From positions 1 to 33,158 of the forward strand of contig CALDKR010000196.1 of the NCBI GenBank assembly GCA_937898095.1: a DNA stretch of 33,158 nucleotides. The letters run 5' to 3'. Source of the stretch: an uncultured Rhodoluna sp. GTDB lineage: Bacteria; Actinomycetota; Actinomycetes; Actinomycetales; Microbacteriaceae. Each line of letters starts with the position of its first letter. The stretch's first letter is position 1. The position numbers were made by a program, and so were the translations under genes. The notes under the pieces were generated by a model, which worked only from the letters and a program-made list of their open reading frames with translations, had not been told where the DNA came from and did not search any database. Below are positions 19,501 through 31,500 of this stretch, piece after piece.

Positions 19501-22500
19501 GGCCGGTGACTGTGTTGCCCTGGGCATCTTGAACAGTGATCTTTGGCTGGGTGCCCGCGGCGATGCCAGAGCGAGCGGCATCGATTGAGCGAGTGATCTC
19601 GAGTTTGTTGGCTAGACCGTGTGACAGCGTGAACAGACTGCTGTCGACGGTGGTGCCGTTGATTGGGTCGCTCGAGTTGGTGGTCGAAGCAGTGAAGCGA
19701 ATCTTGTAGTCACCGATCGGTGCAGCCAAAGACATGCCCGACCAAGCCATTTGCTCCGAACCGTTGATGCTGGTGGTTCCGGTGGTGAGGGTTGCGTTAG
19801 CAGGCGAGCCAACAAGTGCAGCGGTGATGGTTGCACCGCCTGCGCTTGGCAAGACGTTGCCAACTGCGTCGCGAACCTCGATGACCGGCTGGCTAGCAAA
19901 TGCCTGGCCGCTTGAAGGTGTTCCAGGTGCCCAGGTTAGGTGCATCGATGCCGGGGCACCCGCATTGATGGTCAGCAGTGAGGTGACGACGTCTGAGGTC
20001 GAGTCAAGCGTGAACTTGATTCGATAGTTCGAGCCCGGAGTCTCAGTGAAGGTCATGTTGCTAAAGGTGACCACACCGTTCACGGCCTGCTGTGAATAGC
20101 TGGTGGTTCCATAATTGGCCCAGTTGCCATTGCCGTCGCGCTTCTGCAGAACCGCGGTCACAGTTGAGGTTGAGCTGGAAAGGTCATACAAGTTGTTAGA
20201 AGCGTCGAAGACCTTGAGCTTGAAGTCAGCGAGCGCCTGTGCGGTGACCACTGTGGTTTGTGGGCTGCTGGTGAACATCGCAATGGTGGCTGGCGCACCG
20301 ACTGTGAGCGCTAGGTTCTGGTCGACTGTTAGGCCAGCCGCGCTGAAGCGCAGGGTGTAGCTGCCGACCTTGCCGGTTAGTTTGAGCTCGTTGCCGGTTG
20401 CACTGAAATCAGCTGCGCCAGTGGTTAGCGAGAGCGCGTTGTTGGTGGTGGTTTGACCCGCGGTCACGCTTGGGCCAGCCAAAGTGACATCGGCGCTGTT
20501 GGCCGAAATCACGGTGACTTCAGCGTTGCCGGTTGCGGTGGTGACCGTGTTGGCATCAATGTCTTCGACAGTCACGACTGGCTGCGTGGTGAAGTTCGCA
20601 CCATTAACCGCACCGGCTGCCTGAGTTAGGTTCAAGTGGTGCGCAGTGCCGGCGGTTAGAGCCAACGAGCTGGTGGTTGCAGTGCCGGTTGCCGCAGCAA
20701 GTGCGGTGCTGCCAACCTTGACCGAATAGCTCAAGACATAGTTGCCGACCTTGCCGCGCAACTTGAGGTTGGTGAATTCGACCTCACCGTTGGTTTCGGT
20801 CTTGGTCTCGCCGGTTAGTGAGGTTAGGGCTCCGGTCTCGCCCTGGCCAGTGCGCACGCTAGCGCTAACAGTCACGGTCACTTCACCAGTGGTGGTCACC
20901 TGGTTTCCGGCGTCGTCAGTGATCTTGAACTTCAAATAACCAGTGCCAGCGGTGTCGCGAATTGCGGCGTTGTTCTGAGCACTCGATGCCGCCGCATTCA
21001 CAATCTCAAACTTGGTCGGTGCGCCCGCGGTGATGCTGAAGGCTGAACTGCTAATCGCAGTCGAGCTAACCGATGTTGTTCCGCCGAGGCCATCGTCAAT
21101 CGAGGTGAGTTTAAACTGCAACCTGTATCCACCGCTTAGCGCTTCGGCCGAATAGGTTAGGCCAGCAAATGTCGCAACGCCGTTTGCCGCACTGACCTCA
21201 GGACTCTCGGTTCCGGCATTGCCATTCTTGACTAGCGCGACCGTCACATTTGCAGTGCTGTCGTCAGTGATCCAGTTATCGGCCGAGTCAAGAATCTTGA
21301 CCTTTGGCGCTGTGGTCATCGCAAAGCCCGAGCGAACAGTCGACTGAACGTCGGTTGCAAGCGCTAGCTTGGCTGGGGCACCAGGGGTCAAAGTCAATTC
21401 GTGAGTCGCGCCAGTCGCGGTGATTCCGCTTGCTGCCAAGCTGATTGTGTATGGCGTGGCCGCAGTGCCCGCAGCGGTTAGCGCGGTAAAGGTAGCGGTT
21501 CCGTCAGATGCGATGTCGATCGGGCCAGCATTTGCCAGGGTTGCACCAGTTGCGGTTGCTGAAATAGTTCGAGTTGCCGCTGCATCGGCAACGCCATCGC
21601 CGTTGAAGTCACCATCGTTGATTGGGTTCTCGAATGCATCGCGAACCTCAACCTTTATTGGAGTCGCCAAAGTGCCAGCCGACTTTGCCGTGGCTGAGCC
21701 GGCAATCACGGTTAGGTGGTCGGCGGCAGCGTGCTTCACCTGAAGCGCGGCCGAGGTAACACTCACACCTGGGTTGCTCGCCGTGGCAGTTGAGAACTTG
21801 ATGGTGTAGTCGACACCGGGCGTTCCCTTTAGCTTGAGGCCACTGAACTTGACGAAGCCCTTGACTGCGGTTGCGGTTGCGGTTCCGGTGATTGCACCGT
21901 TGGCACCTGAATAAACGGTTGCCCTGACCACGGTTGAGCTGTCGCTGACACAGATGTTTCCGTTTGCGTCTTTTAGAACCAAACGAGGCTGGCGAGCGAG
22001 ATCAGCGTTGGTGATGCTGCCGCCCTGAGGCTCGCCGGCGAGGGTGTAACCGGTGTACTCCTGTGAAGCGACACACTCGACATTTGGAGCACAGCTATTG
22101 AAGAACATGCTGCTTGGAAGCGACGTGGTCCAATCAGCTTGAGAACCGCCCTTCCACTCGAACTTGAGCAGGTCTCCTCCGGCGGCCTCACCGAACATGA
22201 GTCGAATCGGAACTGTGTCACCTGCGTTGGCAAACCCGAAAGCAAATTCACCCGGAGTTGCGGGGTTTGAGTAGGTATCGTACGCGCGAGCATTAGAAAT
22301 GCTCATGTTTGAAGTCGCCGTATAAGGGTCAGGGTTTCCGAGAGCAGAATCACCCATCCAGATGTATGACTCATCGTCTGAGGTAATTCTGAAGTAGTAG
22401 GTTTCTGCAGTTGGTGCCTTGAAATATCCAGTGAACTGCGTCATGTACCAGTCAATACCCAGTGAATAGTTGATTGCACTGTAGTTATACATCGAGTAGT

Positions 22501-25500
22501 GAGTAGACCCGTTCGCTACATACTCGCGATCCATGTAGTTGACATCGTTATTTGGACCGTTAACAGTATTTGTTCCGAAGTATCCAGTGGATGAGTTTCC
22601 TCGAAGAACCATTTCGCGCAAACCTGGATAAACCTGATCTGCAGGCGCGAAGCTGATGTTTGCCACTGCACCGTGACGCAAGCTGAATGGCGATGAGTCC
22701 ACCGAGGTGTATCCGGCGCTAGTGAAGCGCAAGGTGTGGTTGATTGAAGCCTTGCCACTGAAGGTAAGGGCGTCAAACGCTGCAACACCGTTCGCGATCG
22801 AGACCGAAGTTGTTCCGCCGACTGAGTCGCCAGATTGAACGCTCGCAACCGCGATGGTTCCGGTGTTAACCGAGGTCACAATGTTGCCATCGACGTCAGC
22901 AACGGCAACCTTTGGTCGGCTAGCTGCTGGCATTGTTGAACCGCTCGCAAAGCCACCACCCGGCTGGTTGACCATAGTCAACTTGACTGGAGCACCTGCA
23001 GTCAGGGCTACTGACTGCGTCAAAGTGACTGTCGAAGTCAAAATTGGCGAGCCAACCTTGTAGGTAATTGTGTATGGGCTGCCACTCACCGCACCTGAAA
23101 TCTTCAGCGCTGAAACCGTAAAGGCACCGTTAGCCAAAGTGTTCTTGGTCGGGGTTGCCAAGGTTGCATCGCCAGAGAGTGAAATGTCGGTGATCGCGGT
23201 CGCTGCAGTGCCCGTGGTGCTGGTGCCATAGTCGTGAGCCCAGGCATTGCCGAAGGCGTCGCGAATTTCAATCACAGTGTTGCCCATGGTCACGCTCGAC
23301 TGAGCCGATGTGGCCTTGCTGGTGATCACTGCAGTGGTGGCAACACCGCTGGTCACATTGATTGCCTGAGTCAAATCGCTCAAGCCACTGGTGCTAAAGC
23401 TCAAGGTATATGCCGCGGCGGTCACACCAGCCTTGAATGAACCGAAGCTCGCAACACCGTTGACCACATTGACCGAAGTGCCAGTGACGCCGCTGGTCAC
23501 TGCCGCGCTGCTGCTGTCAATCAAGCTAGCTGCGATGGTCGCTGTTGAGTCGAGCACGGTGTTGCCGTCGGCGTCGACCACCTTAACGCTTGGCACTGAA
23601 TCGGTGGCGGCTGTCTTTGAGACATAGGTTGCATAGCTCACACCAGCGCTGACATCGACCGGCGCGTTGACGAATGCCAGCCCAGCAGCCAAACCGCTAA
23701 TTACATCAAACTGCGCAGTGTTGGCAGCGACCAGAGCGTTGCCACCAACCGAAGCTGAATATTCGATGGTGAATCCAGAGCCGACTGCGGTGTGGAACTT
23801 GGCTGAACTGAAGGTTGCAACGCCTGAGTTTGCCGCCGCGGTTGCGGTTTGAGTCAACTGAGTGACACCGTTGCCTGCATAAGGCCCGGCATAGGCACTG
23901 CCGTTTTGCTTGAGGCTAGCGGTCACTGTGATTGCACTGTGATCGGTTACCACGTTGCCATCGAAGTCAACAATTTGAACTGTCGGCGCGGTGTCAAATG
24001 TGCTGTTGGTGCGCACAGTGCCCGGCTGCACACCAACGCGCAACTGGTATGGATCGCCGGCGGTCAACGCCAAGCCCGATTGGGTCACCGAAAGCGTAGT
24101 TCCGTTGAACACTGCTGAATAGGTCACGTTGTAGGTGCCCGCGGTGCCTGAGATTCCGAGGGCTGGAGCACCTGCAGCACCAAAGTCAGCCGTGCCTGCG
24201 GTTGTGGTCAAGGCGCTGGCAGCCAAAGTTGAGCTAGCGCTGGTGGTCATGGTCACATCGGCGACCGAGCCGGTGCCGCTGGCAATGCGGTTGCCATCAA
24301 TGTCTTGAATCTCAAGCACCGGCTGAGTGGTGAATGCCTTGCCTGAGCGCGCGCCGGCTGCAGGGGTCACGATTGCAAGCTTGTTATAGGCACCGAAGGT
24401 TTGAGTGAACGAACCTGATTCGGCAGTCGCGGCAACCGTGACGGTTGAGCTGTCAGAAGTTTTGGTCAAAGTCAAGGTCGCGGTGCTGGCCTTCAACTTA
24501 TAGGTGCGAGCCAAGCCACCAACGGTCAAGCCGTCGAAGGTGAACTTACCGTTTGCCATCGACTTGGTCTGGTTCGCCAAGTAGGTGTTGCTCAAATCGG
24601 TTGTGACGGTTGCTGATCCGGTATAGCCCGAGGTGATTGCGTTTTCATACTGGTCACGCAACTGAAGCACAGGAGCAACTGACATCGGAACGCGGTTGAC
24701 GCCCGAGGTTGCAGGGCTGACCGACCAGTTGACGTGGTGTGGTGCAGCCGGTGAAACTGTAAAGGCGTTCGAGAAGACACTGATTGCACCGGTTGACAAA
24801 GTTGCCGAGAACTTGATTTTGGCAGTGCCCGCGGTGGTGAAGTTCAAGCCGGTGAATGTTGCAACACCAGTCGTGGCATTGGTGTTCACGGTAGTCTTTG
24901 CACTCTCGCCGGCGATTGCGGCGTTAGAGGCTGCATCGACCAGGGTCGGGGTCACTGCCTCAGCCTGTGCGACCGGGTTGCTCCAGTTGTCAGTCAAAGT
25001 TGCGGTCACGGTGCTTGCGAACGCAGCACCGGCAACAACATCGGCTGGCTGTTGGCTGACCAATAGCTTGCTGGCGTCACCGGCGGTGATCGCAATCGAA
25101 GTCTGAGTTGTGCTGATAGTTGCATTGCTAACCAAGGTGAACTTGGCTGAATAGCTGCTGCCGACCGCAGCTGCCAAACCAACATTTGTGAAGGTTGCAG
25201 TGCCCGAAGATGCACTAACTGTCGCTGTTCCTACAACCTCAGCATTGGTCGAGGTCATTTGAATCTGTGCGCCAGCGGCGGCAACTGCGTTGCCATCGGC
25301 GTCTTCAACACGCACAACCGGCTGGGTGCCAAAGGCTTTGCCAGCCTTAGCGGTTGCTGCATCAGTTGTGCGACGAAGGTGGTCAACATCGCCCGCGGTC
25401 AGCGTGAACTGGCTCGACAAACCAGTGGTGTCGATAGTCGCGCCACCCGAAACAGTGATGCTGTCAATAGCCAACTTGTATGTTCCGACGGTGGCACCGA

Positions 25501-28500
25501 GGCGCAAATCACTAAACGCGAACTGACCATTATTTGATGCCAGCGCCGGGAAGGTCACCGTCTTGCCGGCTAGGTAATCACCCGCGGTTGAACCGCTGAT
25601 AACAGTGCTGTCCGACTGACGAATTGCCTTCAGTGTGACGCTAGAAATAGAGGTGTCGTTGGTGACCAGGTTGTCGTATTGGTCGAGCACCTGAACCGTT
25701 GGGGTCTGCCCGAATGCCTTTCGGTCGGCAACGCTCAAGCTGTTGAAAGGCTTGAATGCGAGCTTAGAAACGGCAGCCGGGGTGATGTTGAACGCGGTTG
25801 AAACGCCGTCATCAAGCGTGATTGGAGTGGTGTTTGAAGTGCCGATTTCGGTTGCGGTGCCAACAAACTTCAAACGGTATGAACCGGTCTTGGTGAAGCC
25901 TGGGTTTAGCCAGCTAATGGCTCCGTTGTCGTTGGTAACCGCAGCCTTTGAAGTGTCTTCGGCACCGGTCACAGTGTCGACCAAAACCGGCTTCACGCTG
26001 CCGCGATAGACACCGTCGCTCACGCGGTTTCCGTCGGCATCCTGAATTTCAATTGCCACGGCAGATGCAAAGTCAGCGCCAGCAACAACGTCGGCCGGCT
26101 GTGTTTTGACCACAATCTGCTTGGCAACACCGGCGAACAGCTGGATAGTCTGCGTTGCCGGAGCAACCTGTGGCTGGTTGATGATCTTGTAGGTCAGGGT
26201 GACCGAGCCGGTTGCGCCCGAGAGCTTCATGCTCTTGGTGTAGCCAACGCCACAGTTGATGTTGCTTTGTGATTCACTGAAGTCAGCTGCACCGTTTGTA
26301 ATGTCACAGTTGACCGATCCGCTCAAAGTCGCGCCAGCTGCGGTCACTTGAATTTGACCGGTGCTGATGTCTGAAACAACGTTGTTGGCTTTGTCGCGAA
26401 TAATCACGCGAGGCAGGGTTTCGAAGACCAAGCCCGAGCGAGCACCTGCGGCACGAACTCCACCCGAAACATCTAGATGATCAGCCGCACCGAAAGTTAG
26501 GTCGATCCGGGTCGAAGGCACGGTTGTGCTCGCAATAACCTCACCCTGAGTTGGTGCGGCGGTGCGAGGTGCCACAAGGCCCGCAGCCATAAAGCTCTTT
26601 GAGCCACCGCGAACGGCCGGCGCACCTGAAAGCGCGTTAGTCAGAGTTGTGGTGTCGACGAATAACTCGTATGAACCGATCTGCGCCTGAAGCACGATGT
26701 TGCTGAAAGTGACCACGCCGTTGACGGTCGATTCGCAAGCGCCAACAATTGGAGTCACGATTGTGCCGGTATTGACCGAGTCGACCTTCTTGGCCTTTAG
26801 GCAAACCTGCCAAGTTTGGTTTGTAACTCGGTTGCCGAATTGATCAGAAAGAGCAAGCACGGGGTCTACGCCCAATGCGGTGCCGGCTGCGACTTCAGTT
26901 GTAATGCGGGCACCTGGGTCAACTACCCATACAAGTCGGTCAGCTGCGGCCGCTGAAATTGTGAAGTCATTCGACTCCGCGGCAGAGAGCGACCCTGAAC
27001 TGAACTTGATCTTGCGCAAACCTGCTTTGTCAAATGTTAAACCGGTGAAGGTTGCCACGCCGTTGACTGCAGCAACGTCGGCCTTGGTCTGAAGCACAGC
27101 ATTGGTCGACGAACTCAAAAGCGCAGGCGTGATTGAGTCGGTGGCGTCTTCAACCAGGTTGTTCCACTGGTCGAGCACGCGAACCTTGATGGTCTTGGTC
27201 GAGTCGCTATTGTCGAAAGCGACGCCTGCAACGATGTCAGTTGGCTGAACATTGATTGAAAGCTTCGCTGCAGCACCGCCCTTGACAGTCAAGCCGGTCT
27301 GCTGAACCGAGGTGCTGGTGCCAACGATTGAATAGGTCAGTGCATAGTTGCCGCCAACAGCCTCAAGGCCCAAACCAGCGCCGCTGAAGTTAGCCACACC
27401 GGCAACGGCCGCCTTGCTCACGGTGTTGTTTGCGCCAAACAAGATTGGCGAGTTGCTGCCCGAGACTTCAACCTTGATGGTCGCAGTGCTGTTCGCAACG
27501 GTGTTGCCATCGGCGTCTTGAATCAAGATGACTGGCTGGCGAGTGAATGCCATGCCGGCGCGAGCGGTGTCGGCCGCAGCAACATATCCAGGCTGGCCCA
27601 AGGTGCCAACGGCCGCTGTTCCGGCTTTAGTGTCAACAGCCAACTTGTTAACAGCACCATAGGTGATGTCGAAAGTCGCAGAGTCGGCTGGCTTTTGAAT
27701 TGTCAGCGAGGTGTTGCTGTTTGTCACGGTGGCAACGCGCAACTTGTATGTTCCCGCCGGCGCACCAACCTTAAGGTTGCTAAAGGTGATTAGACCACCT
27801 GATGACGACTCGGTGTTGCCTGAAATCCAAATGGTTCCGGCGAAGTTCGGGTTGGTAGAAACCGCTTCTAGAGTCGCGGTGGTCGTAGTCGTGCCAACCA
27901 CTGAGTTGCCATTTGCGTCTTGCACCGCAAGCACTGGAACACGACCGAATGAACCACGAGATGCAATCGCTACCTCTGGTGTTTGACCCGAGCCAGGCTG
28001 GGTTGACCAAGCGACCTTGGCGGGGTCTGCTGGTGCAACCACGAAGGTGTTTGAAAGCACAGTTGAAACTGTCGGTGCACCCTGTGATGAGTTGACATAG
28101 GTGAACTTGAGGCGATAGGTGCCGGCATTGTCATAGGTCAAACCACTGATTGTTGCGGTTCCGCTGTTGGCGGTGACCGAGGTGTTCACGGCCCCGGCAG
28201 CACTAACCACTGAGCTGGTTGCAGGGTCAGAAAGTTCGGTCTTGATCGAACTGGTTTCGCTCAAAACTGGGTTGCCATACGCGTCTTGAATTGCAACCTG
28301 CACGCTCGCCATTGGGTCGCGCGCAATCACATTTGCCGGTTGAGTCTTGACGATTAGGCGGTCAGAAACACCGGCCGAAAGGGTCGCAGTCTGGGTTGCA
28401 AAATAGTCAACGCCGCCAACTGTGGCCTTGTAGCTAATCGTGACCGAACCGGCACGACCGCTCAATGTGAGGTTATTGGTCAGATAATCTGCGCGGCCGT

Positions 28501-31500
28501 TGGTGATTGTCTCGTTTGGAGTGTTGCTGACCGACGCAGTTAGCGTGTAGGCGCTCGAAACGGTTGCCGCAACGGTTCCGCTGGCATCCCAAACTCGGTT
28601 TCCGTCGATGTCTTTAATTAGTAGCGCGACCTGTTCACTGCTCGTGAATGGAACGCCTGCACGTGCAGTCAAAGTTGCCGCCGATGGGCTCAGCTCATAG
28701 GCAGCACCATAAGTGACCTCGAAGTTGCTGCTGTATCCAGGTGCGGTGAGTGACGCGTTGGTTGCACTCGCGGTTAGGCGATAGCCAGCCTTTGCAACAG
28801 CACCAATCTTGAGTTGATCGAAAGTGATCAAGCCACCAATAGCTGTCGCCACTCGGCCGCTGCTGAACTTGACCTCGCCGCCAGATGGGGCAACAACCTG
28901 AAGGGTCACGCTGGTGCTTGAGTCGGCAGTCACGCGGTTGCCGTATTGGTCTTGAACCTCGAGCACTGCTGGCGTGCCAGGCAAAGCGCGAGAGGCAATG
29001 CTGGCTTGCGGCTGAGTTAGCCAAGCTAGCTTGGTGGCAACATCGGCAACGACTGAGAAAACGCTCGAGTTGATAACGCGCTCGGTCGAACCAAGGCTCG
29101 CGGCTGTGAATGCCAGGCGATAGTCACCGGCGGTGTTCCAGCTGATTGCTGTGAACTCTGCCACACCACTAGAGGTGCTGACCGCGGTCATGGTTGAGTT
29201 GGCAACTGCTGCCCCGGCAACAGTCTTCAGGCTAGGCACAATCGAAACTGCTTGGTCATCAACCAAGTTGTTCCACTCATCGCGAACCTCGACCTTGACC
29301 GATGGGCTGATTGCAACACCAGCCACAGTCGAGGATGCAGGCTGTCGGGTGATAACCATCTTGAATGGGTTTCCGTTGGCAAGGGCCAGACCGGTTTGGT
29401 TGCGAGTGATTGCAGTGGTCAGACTCTGTGAGCTGGCGTCGAGCAATTCAAACTTCAAGGTTGCTGTGCCTTCGGCGCCTGCGATTCCAACTCCGCTGCC
29501 AGCAAAGTCAGCAACACCGTTGACCACATCGACAACTGCGGTGCCAACCGTGGTGAATCCGGTGGCGGTCATGCGCACCTTGCCGGTGTAATCAAGTACT
29601 AGGCCGCCATCAACGTCGAGCACCTTGACCGCCGGTGCGGTGTCGAATGCGAGACCAGCCTTTGCGCCAGCGGCTGCGGTGCTGACATCGAGCGATGCGG
29701 CAACGCCGTTGGTTATGGTGAACGAGTTCGACTTCACTGAGCTTGGTGCAACGGTGAATCCGTTGCTGTTAGATGCGCTGCTGATGATCAACTTGTATGC
29801 ACCGGCCGGCGCGGTTGAAAGCGCACCCACCTTGACGTCAGTGAATGTGACCACACCGTTGACCGCAGTCTTGGTGTTGCCACTTATGAAGTTGACCTGG
29901 CCAACGCCAGTGGTTGCCGGCACGGCATCGACAGTCACCGATGTGGTGCTGTCGGTCACTGCCAAGTTGTCATACTGGTCGAGAATTTCAATCTTTGGCT
30001 GGCCAGCGAGTGCGGTTCGCGTGACGCCACCGGTGATGATGCTGTCGCTGGCCCAAACAGCCTTAGCTGGGCTGGCGGCTGAAATCGTGAATTCGGCCGA
30101 GGTGGTAGGCAACAAAATCGGGGTGGTTGCTGCGTCAACGAACTTGACCTTATAGGTGCCTGCCTTGGTGAAAGAAACGCTGGTGAAGCTGGCGACACCC
30201 TGCGAGCTGGTGACCGAGTTGGCTGGCTCCTGCACAGTTGCGCCCGTGGTCCTGTTGACCAAAACTGCCTTGATGCTCGAGGCTCCGGCAGCAACAGAGT
30301 TGCCCCAGCGGTCTTGAATTTCAGCCTTGATTGCTGGGCTGAATGCGGCACCGGCAACCAGAGCGGTTGGCTCTGCGATTGTCTTGAGCTGATATGCATC
30401 GCCTGCGGTTAGCGAAATCTGCGTCTTGGTCGCGGTGTAGGTCTGAGTGATTCCGCTGACGTCAACATTTAGCGAGAAATCGACGGTGTAGCTCTGACCA
30501 ACCAAGCCACCGAGGGCCAAGTTAGTGAAGGTTGCCACACCGTTGACTGCCTGCGCGGTTGCTCCCGCATAGATCTCGCCGTTGCTGCCGCGAACCGACG
30601 CTGTCACGGTTGCGTTGACATAGTCACCGCCTGAAACGGTGTTGCCACCGAGGTCTTTAAGGGTGACCACTGCCGGAGTGGTGAACGGCTTGCCGGCTTG
30701 GCCGGTGATTGCACCAGTGCCCCAGTCGAGCACGATGCTGCGTGGGTCTGGGCTAACGATGTTGTATTGACCGGTCACGCTGAATGTGTCGCCAGCTAGG
30801 GCCGGGGTGCCAGTTAGAGCAGCCGCAGTGAATCGCAAAGTTGTTGCGCCAAGACCCGAGGTCACCTTTGCAGCGTTGAATGTTGCCGATGCTCCGCTTG
30901 CTGTGACCTCTGTGGTTCCACCCAAGTTCACGCCGGTGCCACTCTCAACCGATGCGGTGATCTTGTATCCATTTGCAAGTGTGTTCTGAAGAGCCAGTGG
31001 GATTCCATAGAGGTCAACAATCTTGGCGATTGGGTTCGGAGAAATGTTGACGTTTTGATAGATCGTGGTTGCAACTGAGCTGGTTGGAACGTTGGTCAAG
31101 CCAACACCCGCTGCGGTGCCGAACTTTGGAGTCACGCCGTCGACAGTTGCCGGAGTGTAGGTAGTGCCAGTCTTTGCGGCATATGTAATTGCCGAAGTGC
31201 CCGCCTGGCTTGAGTCGAGCGCGAGATTAGTGACCTCGTTTGCCAGTGGCAGGTTGATGGTCGAGTCGGTGTCAATCGCAAGGTTAGTGACGGTTACCGG
31301 GGCGGTCTGAGTGACAGCGCCTGCAGTGAAAATGCGAAGTGTGTTGCGGCCCGTTGTTGCGCGGTTGAACGTGCCGCTGAAAGAAACCGGGCCTGCAGTT
31401 GCCGCTGCGCTTGAACCGATGCGAAGGTTAGCGGCCAATAGATAGGTGTTTGCTTGCTGATCAAGCGACAGATAACCAGCAGTCAGTGATCCGATTCGAA

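Noticed and set aside
29625..30155. Plus-strand open frame of 176 codons inside the giant gene
   Set aside because: It mirrors the Val/Ala/Thr-rich repeat coding on the other strand, has no ribosome binding site and shows no domain. Similar shadows occur at 24696-25106, 29133-29591 and 32418-32873.
11870..30400. CRISPR or satellite DNA array
   Set aside because: The periodicity of about 351 bp is at protein level; DNA units are diverged, in frame and without spacers or identical repeats.
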